Source: Lachnospiraceae bacterium
Lineage (GTDB): Bacteria; Bacillota; Clostridia; Lachnospirales; Lachnospiraceae
Reading direction: 5' to 3'
NCBI GenBank assembly: GCA_910575075.1
Contig: CAJTCY010000004.1
Coordinates: 62,001 to 126,000 of the forward strand
Length of the DNA stretch: 64,000 nt
Part shown: positions 44,246-52,814 of the stretch, one piece after another
Layout: each line of letters opens with the position of its first letter
Position numbering within the stretch: the first letter of the stretch is position 1
The notes under the pieces: generated by a model
Database searches by the model: none
What the model saw: only the letters and a program-made list of their open reading frames with translations
Told to the model about the DNA's origin: nothing
Made by a program: the position numbers and the translations under genes

Positions 44246-45765
44246 TTATTCTTTAAAATATACCTTATTTTTTGTTTTTCCGGCGCCTTTAAGGATATCC
44301 AGCTTTTCAGCTTTCAGCAGCAAACGACTTGCCGTCTTTATCTCGACTTCCAACAATTTCGCTGCAGCAGAACTATTTATTTCTTTATTTGTCTTCAAAT
44401 AGAGCAAAATAATCTGCATTCTAGCCCTTTCTAATTCGGACATTGATTCGGACATTGATTCGGACATTGATTCGGACATTTTTTCTTCTCTTTCAAACCC
44501 GTCTCTTATGCGAATAATCGTATTCAAATAGGTTCTTTCCTCATCCATATCAAATTCAGGCTCCGGCGAACCATTTTGTTTCAGTTCTCTTAATATTTTA
44601 GGAATGCCTGTTCCCTTTTTTTCAGATAAGTCAATCTCCTTAAACAATTCTCCGATTCTTCTGTTTCGGTATTTTCTGCCTTTCACCTTACCTGATGCAA
44701 AACGCTCAAGATTAATCCATTTAGCAAGTCCCGGATAATTTAGTATCTGAATGCTGTCCACATATATACGGATTTCCACTGGTTCCGGCTCTCGATAAGA
44801 CTTATAAACACCGCATTTACCAATGTCTCTTCCAATGCATTGTACGGATAATTAAAATAGCGTTCTGCTTCTGCCTGACCTTGCACTTTTACAACTTTTT
44901 CCTCAATCACTGTTGTCTTTATATAATCCAAAGCATCCTGAACCTGTTTCCATATCGGTCCTGTAAATGTTTTTTCCGTAAAATCATCAGACGCCTCAGC
45001 TTCTTTTGAATGAAATCTAATCAACTCAATATACGCCCCCGGAATCAGTTTTTCCGGATGTTCCGTAAACATTAATACACCGATATTTCTAATATCCAAT
45101 TCCGTATCCGTCTCATTTGCAACTTCCTGTGCAAGTAACAGTTCCTCTAATGAACTGCTATTTAATTCCATTACCAGACTGCTATTGCTCTTCCTGATAA
45201 AATCTTCAAGATACCCTCTCCTGATATTATCAATCTTTGCTTTTCTGTTTACACGGTCATCAAACGGAACTGAATTAAATTTATCAAACAATTCAGATAT
45301 TTCATCCTGTTTCGCATCCGTAGTGAGCGATGCCGGTCTAATCCAGTATTTCAAACTTTTGTCCGCTTTTTCACCATTTTCAACATACACGGATTTGGGT
45401 GCTTGATAAGGACCGCTATCACCTGCGGAACACCACAAATATATCAAATATGTTTCTTCATTCTTATAATCAACCACTTCTATTCTTGGAATGTACCGTG
45501 GAATAATCTGATTGCAGTACTGAAATATTTCCTGCTGGATAGAATCCAGCTTTTCCTTCGAGACACCTTTTAGTGGAAATATCGGCATACCATTTTTCTC
45601 TTCTACTCCTATGACAATGTATCCGCCATTGGTATTATCATAGTCATTTGCAAAGGCACAAATAGAATGAATGATGTCATTTGGATTCCAGCCCGTTTTA
45701 TACTCTACACGGTCATGCTCAACGACACGCCCTTCTAACAAAGTTTCTATTTTTAATGGAATCAT
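44246..45765 (-). pseudogene. AlbA_2 (Schlafen-type) ATP-binding transcription-regulator-like protein, frameshifted
   Basis: The first open part (45765-44740) has the AlbA_2 domain (VEYKTGWNPNDIIHSICAFA, GGYIVIGVEEKNG) and leads to NYPYNALEETLVNAVF. There the frame is lost. One base after about 44805 is missing; in the next frame the text goes on as YKSYREPEPVEIRIYVDSIQ and runs to 44246 through the ATPase-like part and a C-terminal winged helix. Repaired length is about 505 aa. A 12-bp repeat inserts SESMSESMSE before the winged helix. Intact relatives are common DNA-binding proteins of unclear role. Confidence 0.8.
44435..44480. repeat. 12-bp tandem repeat, nearly four units
   Basis: Unit TTCGGACATTGA, in phase with the coding frame, giving the repeated peptide MSES. 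Such repeats change length by slippage and may vary between strains. Confidence 0.85.
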
Positions 45766-45816
45766 TTAGATGCCTCTCTTTCTGCTATAGATTATTCACA
45801 GTAATACTATTTCTTC

Positions 45817-46319
45817 TCAGATACCTTTCTCTAAACTGACAAGATGTGCATAAAAATCATGTCCATATCTATACACCTGTCTCAACAAAACTGCCCCAGA
45901 ATCTATATACTGCTTCACTACATTGGGGAAATATTCCTCTTCATAAATATGTCTTTGCTCATTCAATTCTATCAATGCTTTAAATAATGCATCATTTTCA
46001 CAAGTTATTACAACTTCATTAGCCATCTTTTTTAATTGCAAGTTCTTCTCTTCCCTAATTCGTTCTACCTCTTTTATGCGCAATAATTTTTCATTCCATT
46101 CATCATAAGTTACGCAACCAGATAGTTTATACTTTTTATCCAAAGCCCTAATCTCTCCACTAGCAGAATCTATTTCAACTCTGATATTATTCTGTTCAAT
46201 TATACTATCATCATACTTTTTTCATCCTGTTCCACCTGCTTTTTTGCTTCGACGTAATTGATATCGCATCCCTCAGCAGCTCTTTTTCCAAATTCAAGCC
46301 GCTTAAAATTCTTCTTCAT
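45817..46319 (-). pseudogene. Unknown protein, broken by an A-run frameshift
   Basis: Starts MKKNFKRLEFGKRAAEGCDI (ATG at 46319) and reads to VEQDEK. One base is missing from the A-run near 46220. The next frame continues as KYDDSIIEQNNIRVEIDSAS, then DKKYKLSGCVTYDEWNEKLL, and ends VSLEKGI. The total of 503 bp is one short of a multiple of three. The restored protein of about 167 aa is helical and soluble. I do not recognise the family. Confidence 0.55.
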
Positions 46320-46528
46320 TATATCAAATGTGTCATATCCACATAAATTATAAATCGTCCTTCCGGATTAATCTTAGTTTTATCTTCCCCAACACACAAA
46401 ATAATATAGCCACCTTTTGTATTGGCAAATCCAGAATACGATTCGTAGGCGGATTTCGGTACATTCTTCTCTGCCTTTTTACACTCTACATCTATTTTTT
46501 CACCTTGGTAAATGAGTTCTTTTAATTC
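46319..46528 (-). pseudogene. Fragment of a second AlbA_2 domain
   Basis: Minus strand: ELKELIYQGEKIDVECKKAE, then YESYSGFANTKGGYIILCVG, ending in a double stop. This is the first about 65 residues of an AlbA_2 protein. The expected start is spoiled by a stop right after ATGGACATG. The rest of the gene is absent. Confidence 0.65.
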
Positions 46529-46564
46529 TTACATGTCCATAGTTCCACCTTCTTTCGCTATATA

Positions 46565-46910
46565 TCATTCAATATCTTCCGAAAATGCATTGTAATATTC
46601 AAAAAGCACAACACATAAATCTCTATAAAGTACTTTTAATTCTTCTGCTGGTTTATGTAAAGATTCCCTTTTGTCTATCTCTTGTTTTACGTCTTTTAGT
46701 TTAGTATGAACACTCCCCAAATTATAGATCAACTGATGTCGTTGCAAATACAATTTTAGCTCATAATACATATGCTTTCCCAATGTTGTTACATAGTATA
46801 TCTCTCCATTCTCTTTTCTTTTCAAATGTATTCCATACTCACTCGTACAGGGATCAACAAATCCTTCATTTTCAACAACATTAACTGAACTACTATCACT
46901 TGGTCATTTA
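46565..46910 (-). pseudogene. Unknown gene fragment
   Basis: Open from about 46910 (NVVENEGFVDPCTSEYGIHL) to the stop at 46565 (ends FEYYNAFSEDIE). Without an obvious start. The part KRKENGEIYYVTTLGKHMYY looks like a wing of a winged-helix domain, followed by long helices. Only suggestive of a DNA-binding regulator. It is in line with the other remnants on the same strand. Confidence 0.35.
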
Positions 46911-46984
46911 TTTGTCTTTGATACATATGGACAAGCGTATAATAAGTTATCACACTACTTTACAATATTATAGATGATACCCCT

Positions 46985-48040
46985 GCTTCTGCATCAGTTG
47001 TTTTAAGGCATTCATTATAGCAATTCCTGTACACTTTCCGCACGGTATTCTGAAAAAGTTTTACCCAGATATGGAAGCAGTTTCATTGCGCAGTATGTGA
47101 TGTTAATCAGATTCACCAGCATTTCAATCCCTTTGCGGCTACGTACTATATAGCTGCACAGTGACCAGAATATTTTCTGCTCGTAGTAACTGACTTCTAT
47201 GTTCCATCTATTCCATCTAAATGAATACAGGAGCAACTGGATAAAATCCATCCATGCACTGCCTGTCTGGTTTAACGGAGCTTTCTCCTGCCACGCGCAG
47301 AAAATCTGGAGCTGCTCTGGAATAATGGTACTGAAAATCAGCCTTCTGGAACCAGAATTTTTTCAGGAGAAGTCACATATGCCATGACTGGCCTTTTGCC
47401 AAAAAATACTTGTAAGGACACGGCGTGCAGCCGTATAGTAATTTTTCATACTCGTCCACGATGGAAACAAGATTCTTTTTTACATACCAACTGTCACAGA
47501 GGATAATAATATTTTTCTTTTCACTTAATTCCGGCATGACCCGGTGGATCATAGATGCTGCCAGCTCCAGTTTGAATTCTGTTTTCTGCCACATGCGGTA
47601 TGCAAGCGAAACGCAAAGGGAATGGATTCTGTTTTTCTTCCATACGGGGATACAGAGCATCAGGCCTACAAAACAATGTCCGTCCAGGAAATTGGAGCCA
47701 TGATGAGCTGCATAGTTAAAAAGTTTTGACACATCTTCAAATTTTTTGCCAAACTTTGAAACGATCGTATCATCAATGCACAGAAAGACAGGCTGTGACA
47801 GCAGTTTTTCCGGTATCAGTTTCAAAGCTGTGCCTGTGGTGATATTCATAAATCTAGAATAATCAGCTTTGGTATAAGAACAAGCATAATAAAACGCATT
47901 CAATGATTTTTCGGTAATCCCGGAGAGAAAATGCCTATATAATGAGCGGATGGAACCGACCGTTTCCATAGCCAGCATGGATAAAACCAACAGAAACAAC
48001 ATTTCTATCGTCGGCGCGGATAAATTTAAAAATAAATATA
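46985..48040 (-). mobile_element. Insertion sequence remnant, IS4/IS701-like DDE transposase with internal deletion
   Basis: The N-terminal two thirds (48040-47373) reads LSAPTIEMLFLLVLSMLAME, FLCIDDTIVSKFGKKFED (first catalytic Asp), HCFVGLMLCIPVWK and IIILCDSWYVKK (second Asp). It breaks off at about 47400. Another piece (about 47335-47015) holds the C-terminal part: IPEQLQIFCAWQEKAPLNQT then IEVSYYEQKIFWSLCSYIVR, with the catalytic Glu region. About 100 codons between them are missing, and a 9-bp-like duplication (RWNRWN) adds to the damage. The start of the gene is also decayed. No clear terminal repeats at its ends. Confidence 0.8.
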
Positions 48041-48391
48041 AAAATAACGGTACAGTCTACCAATGAGATTATTTTCGTTGTATAAGTTTGACGTACAGGG
48101 TCACTCTCTTTCGTATAGTTTTGTGGGCAAACTAATTATACATTAGAAAGTGTCCTGTGCGTTATTTTATTTCTCAAAAAGTTGTAAAGTGGTGTTTATA
48201 AAACTCTAATTTATCTGTTCCGTATCTATAGATACTATAACTGCTCCTGTTTCAGGTAAACTTTCCGCTCTCTGAAATATATTTTTTCAAAAAAATCTAT
48301 ATTGAAAATAAAATCTATTTATTTAGTGATCAGTCCCTTTAATGGTTAATATTCCACTTTAATGACTACCCTCTTTAATTAAATTTACATT
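48041..48391. other. AT-rich intergenic stretch with an imperfect inverted repeat
   Basis: No gene in about 350 bp. Near 48091-48165 ACGTACAGGGTCACTCTC faces AGAAAGTGTCCTGTGCGT, an imperfect inverted pair of about 18 bp about 40 bp apart. It could be the leftover ends of an insertion sequence. Confidence 0.35.
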
Positions 48392-49123
48392 TTATTCTGA
48401 CAATTCGAGTCCTTCTGCCAGATCAATCAGTTCTTCTTTAGAAAAATTCCCAAAAATTTCAATTAAACAATCTCCATCTGAAAGAATTAAATTTGCCGTA
48501 TCATAATCTTTCACATAAAATCCTTTAAACCCATTTACTTTTACCTCTTCTAACTCTGCCCTATCAGAAGTAATATTTCCCATTGTAACCTCATCCTGAC
48601 CATTCTGTCTAAAAAGTAATGTTTCATTGTTTGAGTTTAAATATGTCACCTTATATTCGTTAAACATTTTAATAAATTTCTCTTCCACCAAATTATATCC
48701 TTCTGGAATTCTTGTAAGTTTATATTTCCGAAAGCCCTCTTCCGTTACACTTGTCTCATCTCCTGAAATAGCTGATTCATCCTCATTTACTTTCACATGG
48801 TCTTCACGCTGTTCTATTGTAATTTGATATAACCAGCAAATTAAAGTCTTTGCTGCAACTACAGTTCCGCCCAGCAGTAACAGTATCAATGCTACTAACA
48901 AAATCAGCCGCCTTCTGGAATGAATCGGACGATATAATTCCAGTATAGATGTTCTGTCTCTTATCCCCTTTTCCTCTGTACCGATCTTGCGTATCATGTG
49001 ATGCATTTTAATCCGAAACTTCAAAGAAAAGCGATGCTCTGGATAATCCAAAAAACGATTTTCATATTCCTGTGTTACCATTTCTTCAAATGCATCTTTC
49101 AACAATAAGTCCATATTGTCCAT
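48392..49123 (-). CDS. DUF4367 domain membrane protein, anti-sigma-like layout
   Basis: 243 aa after AAGGGGGAAA. A cytoplasmic part (about 1-70) is followed by one membrane helix (LILLVALILLLLGGTVVAA, about 74-92) and an external DUF4367-type domain: LTRIPEGYNLVEEKFIKMFN, TLLFRQNGQDEVTMG, and the end ILSDGDCLIEIFGNFSKEEL. This is the build of anti-sigma factors and their relatives, but no sigma factor gene is next to it, so that role is unproven. Confidence 0.75.
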   Translation of the reverse strand: MDNMDLLLKDAFEEMVTQEYENRFLDYPEHRFSLKFRIKMHHMIRKIGTEEKGIRDRTSILELYRPIHSRRRLILLVALILLLLGGTVVAAKTLICWLYQITIEQREDHVKVNEDESAISGDETSVTEEGFRKYKLTRIPEGYNLVEEKFIKMFNEYKVTYLNSNNETLLFRQNGQDEVTMGNITSDRAELEEVKVNGFKGFYVKDYDTANLILSDGDCLIEIFGNFSKEELIDLAEGLELSE

Positions 49124-49216
49124 GGTTGTTTCCCCCTTTTATTCTAAGCATACCAAATCCGTTTCCGAAAGACATATGCTTTGCCTGACTCCCCTTATGT
49201 TGAAAAAACTGCCGAT

Positions 49217-49579
49217 CTACATAGGTGTTCCAACCTCAATCAAATTGCCATCTGGATCATAGAACCTTACAACTCTCTGTCCCCAAGAATGCTGCATAAG
49301 TTTGTTCACATATGCAACTGGCATTTCATAATTATCCAGTTTTTTAACAAATTCATCTATATTTTTTTCTTCAAAATATAGTTCTGAGGCATTATTATTA
49401 AAATGCACATCCTGTCCAATGAAAGACTCCCAGATTTTTTTGTCCTGCAGTGCCAAACCTTCCGTTAAAACTACATTTCCATCATTGTCTAAAATGACTT
49501 CCAGGCCAAATAAATCTTTATAAAATTTCTTAGAACGTTCCAGATCTTCTGTTACAATTAAAATATTCTTTAACTTCAT
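49217..49579 (-). CDS. VOC/glyoxalase family protein
   Basis: 120 aa forming two beta-alpha-beta-beta-beta modules: ILIVTEDLERSKKFYKDLFG at the start and the end QRVVRFYDPDGNLIEVGTP. Members bind a metal and act on small molecules (isomerases, dioxygenases, drug-binding proteins). The position equivalent to the first ligand is not a His here, so catalytic ability is unclear. Substrate unknown. It lies 93 bp upstream of the DUF4367 gene. Confidence 0.85.
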   Translation of the reverse strand: MKLKNILIVTEDLERSKKFYKDLFGLEVILDNDGNVVLTEGLALQDKKIWESFIGQDVHFNNNASELYFEEKNIDEFVKKLDNYEMPVAYVNKLMQHSWGQRVVRFYDPDGNLIEVGTPM

Positions 49580-49673
49580 TTCCTACCTCCGCCAAATTAC
49601 GCCAATGTGATTGTACAATCATTATATTCTGCGGTTTTGTTCATGTCAACTGTCATTGGACTGCCGGAATAAT

Positions 49674-49715
49674 AAAAACCTTTTCGGGATATCCTGCTCT
49701 CCCAAAAAGGCTTTT
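49674..49715 (-). terminator. Terminator of the ABC exporter operon
   Basis: Stem of CCTTTTcGGGA type (49674-49689) with TCCCaAAAAGG (49700-49715). On the minus strand it ends in TTTTTATT, 11 bp after the permease stop. Confidence 0.75.
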
Positions 49716-49725
49716 CTAACTTCTC

Positions 49726-51309
49726 CTATTCCATTACTTCCATCCTGGTAAATGACACAGAGGCAATCGCTGCTCCTGCAAAAGTAAGAACTCCCATTAC
49801 TGCTATCATCACAACAAATCCTGTCTCAACCCCCAAAAATAAGCCTGCCAGCACCGCAGCCATAATTCCAATTCCTATAGCAAAACCCTGAAACAGCAAT
49901 TTTACCATAGAACGGCCAAAATTGCCCAGAACATTTCCAACCAGCGCATCTGCAAGCATATTGTAATAAAGGCGGTTTGCCTGCAGGCAGATATATAAAA
50001 GTACCGTCAATACGGTCAGCACCGGACCAATGCCAAATACAACGGCTCCGGGAACCGTCACCAAAATTCCATCCACAATAGCACGGTAATGTTCAATCTT
50101 TGTGGCATACCAGACCTTCCTCAAAGGTGTATCTGGTATCAGATACGTATATGGGTTTTCCAGCTCCTTTGACCATTTAGTTGCGTAGCCAGTAAATATA
50201 AAAGTTACATACGCCACTACTCCTGGAATAATAAATATCTTGCCTGGTCCAAATTCATTTACTGCATCATTAAAATAGCCTACTGCCGCAATGGCTATCC
50301 CAAGCCCAAAGCATAGCAGGCTGTTCCAGCCAAAAATAAAGGTAGGATTCTTCTTATACTCCAAAATCTGCCGAAAATAGATTGCTTTTGCAAAGGTACC
50401 TTTATATTCCACTGTGGCTTCACGCAGCTTCTGTTTCCTTTTCCATGGAACATTGGCAATGCCTTTTTTCTGATTCTGCCGGATTTTCTGATAATCGTCT
50501 GCAAATTTCATGGCATCCTCATAATAGGCTCCTGTACATTTCATCTTCCTTGCTGCGATAAATACCAGGACAACAGAAAGAAGGTAGAGCACCGTACCAA
50601 TCAGGCTGATGGTATCTGCCCCCAGAAATAACAGACGTATCAGGGCAATGGTCCAGCCCACAATTGGCACAAGCTGTATCACTGGCATTGCAAAATAATC
50701 CTGAATCAATTGAAACGAAGGCTCCTTTGTCATCAGCAGAAATACTGCCACGCCTGCTATTACGCCCATAAAAGAAAACATCACAACTACCAGGCATTTG
50801 AAAAATTTCTCGCCAAGCCGTTCATTTCCATAACAGAATATGATCAGAGACGCTTCCAGAATGCTTTCAAACACTGCAAAAAATATAAAAAATGCCAAAG
50901 CCTGCAAAATCCCTACTTCAAACCACAGTACTCCCAAAACAGCAATTATAATTCCTATTAAAATATTTACGGCAAATGATTTCACTCCTGCAAACATCAA
51001 TACCATTTTAGGGCTTACCGGAGCGGAAAATACAAAATGAACTTCACTGGGACGGAAGATCAGTCCCTTGCGTTTGGAATAAGCGATAATATTTCCAGGA
51101 ATCAATAACAGAATAATTCCAGAGATAATGGTCACCATATTTTCAACGGAACCCAATCTTCCCTCTTCAACCATCGTCTGAAAGCTGAAAAACATCATGA
51201 CGGCATAAAATACAATAAACGCTCCCATTATATAACTTACCGGACGCTTCAAAGCAAATCTAATGCGATTAATGATTGTCCGCTGATAAAGATAGACTAA
51301 CCCTCTCAT
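49726..51309 (-). CDS. ABC exporter permease, large type
   Basis: 527 aa with about ten to twelve membrane helices in two groups (about 25-270 and 330-520) separated by a charged loop (about 275-325, with RQNQKKGIANVPWKRKQKLR). It resembles the putative ABC exporter family PF16962. The pair PGNIIAYSKRKGLIFRPSEVHFVFSAPVSP (about 71-100) is typical. It starts with ATGA overlap on the ATPase gene. Substrate unknown. Confidence 0.82.
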   Translation of the reverse strand: MRGLVYLYQRTIINRIRFALKRPVSYIMGAFIVFYAVMMFFSFQTMVEEGRLGSVENMVTIISGIILLLIPGNIIAYSKRKGLIFRPSEVHFVFSAPVSPKMVLMFAGVKSFAVNILIGIIIAVLGVLWFEVGILQALAFFIFFAVFESILEASLIIFCYGNERLGEKFFKCLVVVMFSFMGVIAGVAVFLLMTKEPSFQLIQDYFAMPVIQLVPIVGWTIALIRLLFLGADTISLIGTVLYLLSVVLVFIAARKMKCTGAYYEDAMKFADDYQKIRQNQKKGIANVPWKRKQKLREATVEYKGTFAKAIYFRQILEYKKNPTFIFGWNSLLCFGLGIAIAAVGYFNDAVNEFGPGKIFIIPGVVAYVTFIFTGYATKWSKELENPYTYLIPDTPLRKVWYATKIEHYRAIVDGILVTVPGAVVFGIGPVLTVLTVLLYICLQANRLYYNMLADALVGNVLGNFGRSMVKLLFQGFAIGIGIMAAVLAGLFLGVETGFVVMIAVMGVLTFAGAAIASVSFTRMEVME

Positions 51310-52007
51310 GATGCATCACCGCCTTCTGTAATTTTGAAAAACAGTTCCTCAATATCTGCATCTTTCTCTTCTTCCTTGTTAAAGGAACCTATAATTTTCC
51401 CTTTTTCCATAATAAACATAAAGTCCCACAGTTCCTTCACCATTTCCAGCATATGCGTGCTGATCAGTACGGTAACCCCCTGTTCCTTCAATTCCAGCAC
51501 TACTTCCTTTAACTCTTTGATGGCTGCCGGGTCCAGTCCCACCATCGGTTCATCCAGAAGAATCACTTTGGGCTTGATGGCAAGGGCACAGCAGATGCTC
51601 ACTTTCTGCATCATTCCTTTGGAAAGCTCCCTTCCCAGTTTATTCTGCTTATCCTCTAATTCGAACCGGATCAAAAGCTGATTGATCTCTTCTTCTGTAA
51701 TCTCTGAATCATAAGCACGTCTGATATATTCTATATGTTCCCGCACAGTCAGCGCATCAAACATCGCCGGAACCTCTGGTACATATGCAAATACCCTCTT
51801 TGCCTCCAGGTTTTTTGCTGGCATATGTTCAATCCCAACACCTCCCTGATACCGCAGAAGTCCCGCGATGCTCTTGATAATAGTAGACTTTCCTGCCCCA
51901 TTAGGACCCAGTAAAATCCCCACATGACCTGTAGGAACGGTAAAACTCACATGGTCCACAGCAAGATATTTTCCATATTTTTTCGTCAGCTCCTGAATTT
52001 CTAACAT
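51306..52007 (-). CDS. ABC transporter ATP-binding protein
   Basis: 233 aa. Walker A GPNGAGKSTIIKS (about 34-46), signature LSKGMMQKVSI, Walker B VILLDEPMVGLD, H-loop VLISTHMLEM. The C-terminus stays short. It has its permease downstream (4-bp overlap). The space before it carries the nested inverted repeat at 52067-52129. It is more like the YtrB/CcmA-type exporters than importers. Confidence 0.93.
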   Translation of the reverse strand: MLEIQELTKKYGKYLAVDHVSFTVPTGHVGILLGPNGAGKSTIIKSIAGLLRYQGGVGIEHMPAKNLEAKRVFAYVPEVPAMFDALTVREHIEYIRRAYDSEITEEEINQLLIRFELEDKQNKLGRELSKGMMQKVSICCALAIKPKVILLDEPMVGLDPAAIKELKEVVLELKEQGVTVLISTHMLEMVKELWDFMFIMEKGKIIGSFNKEEEKDADIEELFFKITEGGDAS

Positions 52008-52066
52008 AACTACCTCTCCTTCTGATATGATGCATCTTCACAATTTGTGATAAAAATCTCTGGAAA

Positions 52067-52129
52067 CAAAAAGCATCACACCTTCTTTGTATTACTCATA
52101 TAATACAATAGTACATGTGATGCTTTTTG
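52067..52129 (-). terminator. Nested inverted repeat: terminator and/or operator
   Basis: Outer perfect 14-bp arms CAAAAAGCATCACA (52067-52080) and TGTGATGCTTTTTG (52116-52129). Inside is a second perfect pair, TTGTATTA (52087-52094) / TAATACAA (52101-52108). On the minus strand the outer stem ends with TTTTTGTTT, so it can end the topB transcript. The inner pair resembles GntR-type operators and lies upstream of the ABC ATPase. Confidence 0.7.
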
Positions 52130-52148
52130 TCAATAACAGATTGATGAA

Positions 52149-52814
52149 TTATTGCTTTTCGACAATCTCATTTTTATTTTTATATATGGAATGTTTTGGA
52201 ACTACTCCACGCACCATGGACAGCGGATATATATTGCTCTCCCTTCCCACGACTGTCCCTGGATTCAAGACACTGTTGCAGCCGACTTCCACCTCGTCTC
52301 CCAGCATTGCGCCAAACTTTTTCAATCCTGTTGCAATTTCTTCTCTGCCATCCTTAACCACTACCAGCGTCTTATCAGATTTGACATTGGAAGTAATGGA
52401 GCCTGCTCCCATATGAGACTTATAACCTAAAATGGAATCGCCTACATAATTGTAATGCGGTACCTGCACTTTGTTAAATAGTACCACATTTTTCAGCTCT
52501 GTGGAGTTGCCTACAACGGCTCCTTTTCCCACAATGGCATTTCCTCGAACAAACGCACAATGGCGGATTTCTGCTTCCTCATCTACAATAAGAGGCCCAT
52601 TCAGAAAGGCTGTCGGCGCTACTTTGGCATTTTTGGCAATCCAGATATTATCTCCACGCTGATCATATTTTTCAGGGTCTAATGTCTTTCCCAGTTTACA
52701 GATAAATTCACTGATCTTTGGAAGCGCCTCCCATGGATATGTCAGCCCTGTAAACAGATCTGCAGCTATCGTTTCTGATAAGGTATACAAATTTACAATT
52801 TCACATGTTTTCAT
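52149..52814 (-). CDS. Left-handed beta-helix (hexapeptide repeat) protein, GlmU-C-like
   Basis: 221 aa. A short helical start (about 1-60) leads to hexapeptide repeats: APTAFLNGPLIVDEEAEIRH, CAFVRGNAIVGKGAVVGNST and VEVGCNSVLNPGTVVGRESN. A loop GYKSHMGAGSITSNVK resembles the acetyl-CoA/sugar region of GlmU. No pyrophosphorylase domain, so it is only the acyltransferase-like half. It begins inside the end of topB (ATGA), so it is translated with it. Substrate unknown. Confidence 0.82.
   Translation of the reverse strand: MKTCEIVNLYTLSETIAADLFTGLTYPWEALPKISEFICKLGKTLDPEKYDQRGDNIWIAKNAKVAPTAFLNGPLIVDEEAEIRHCAFVRGNAIVGKGAVVGNSTELKNVVLFNKVQVPHYNYVGDSILGYKSHMGAGSITSNVKSDKTLVVVKDGREEIATGLKKFGAMLGDEVEVGCNSVLNPGTVVGRESNIYPLSMVRGVVPKHSIYKNKNEIVEKQ

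Noticed and set aside
44435-44480. Short regular repeats that might be a CRISPR array
   Set aside because: The 12-bp units are directly adjacent, without spacers, and are in phase with a coding frame.
49124-49216. Sigma factor gene before the DUF4367 protein
   Set aside because: The gap of about 90 bp is too short and the frames show no sigma-70 domain 4 pattern.
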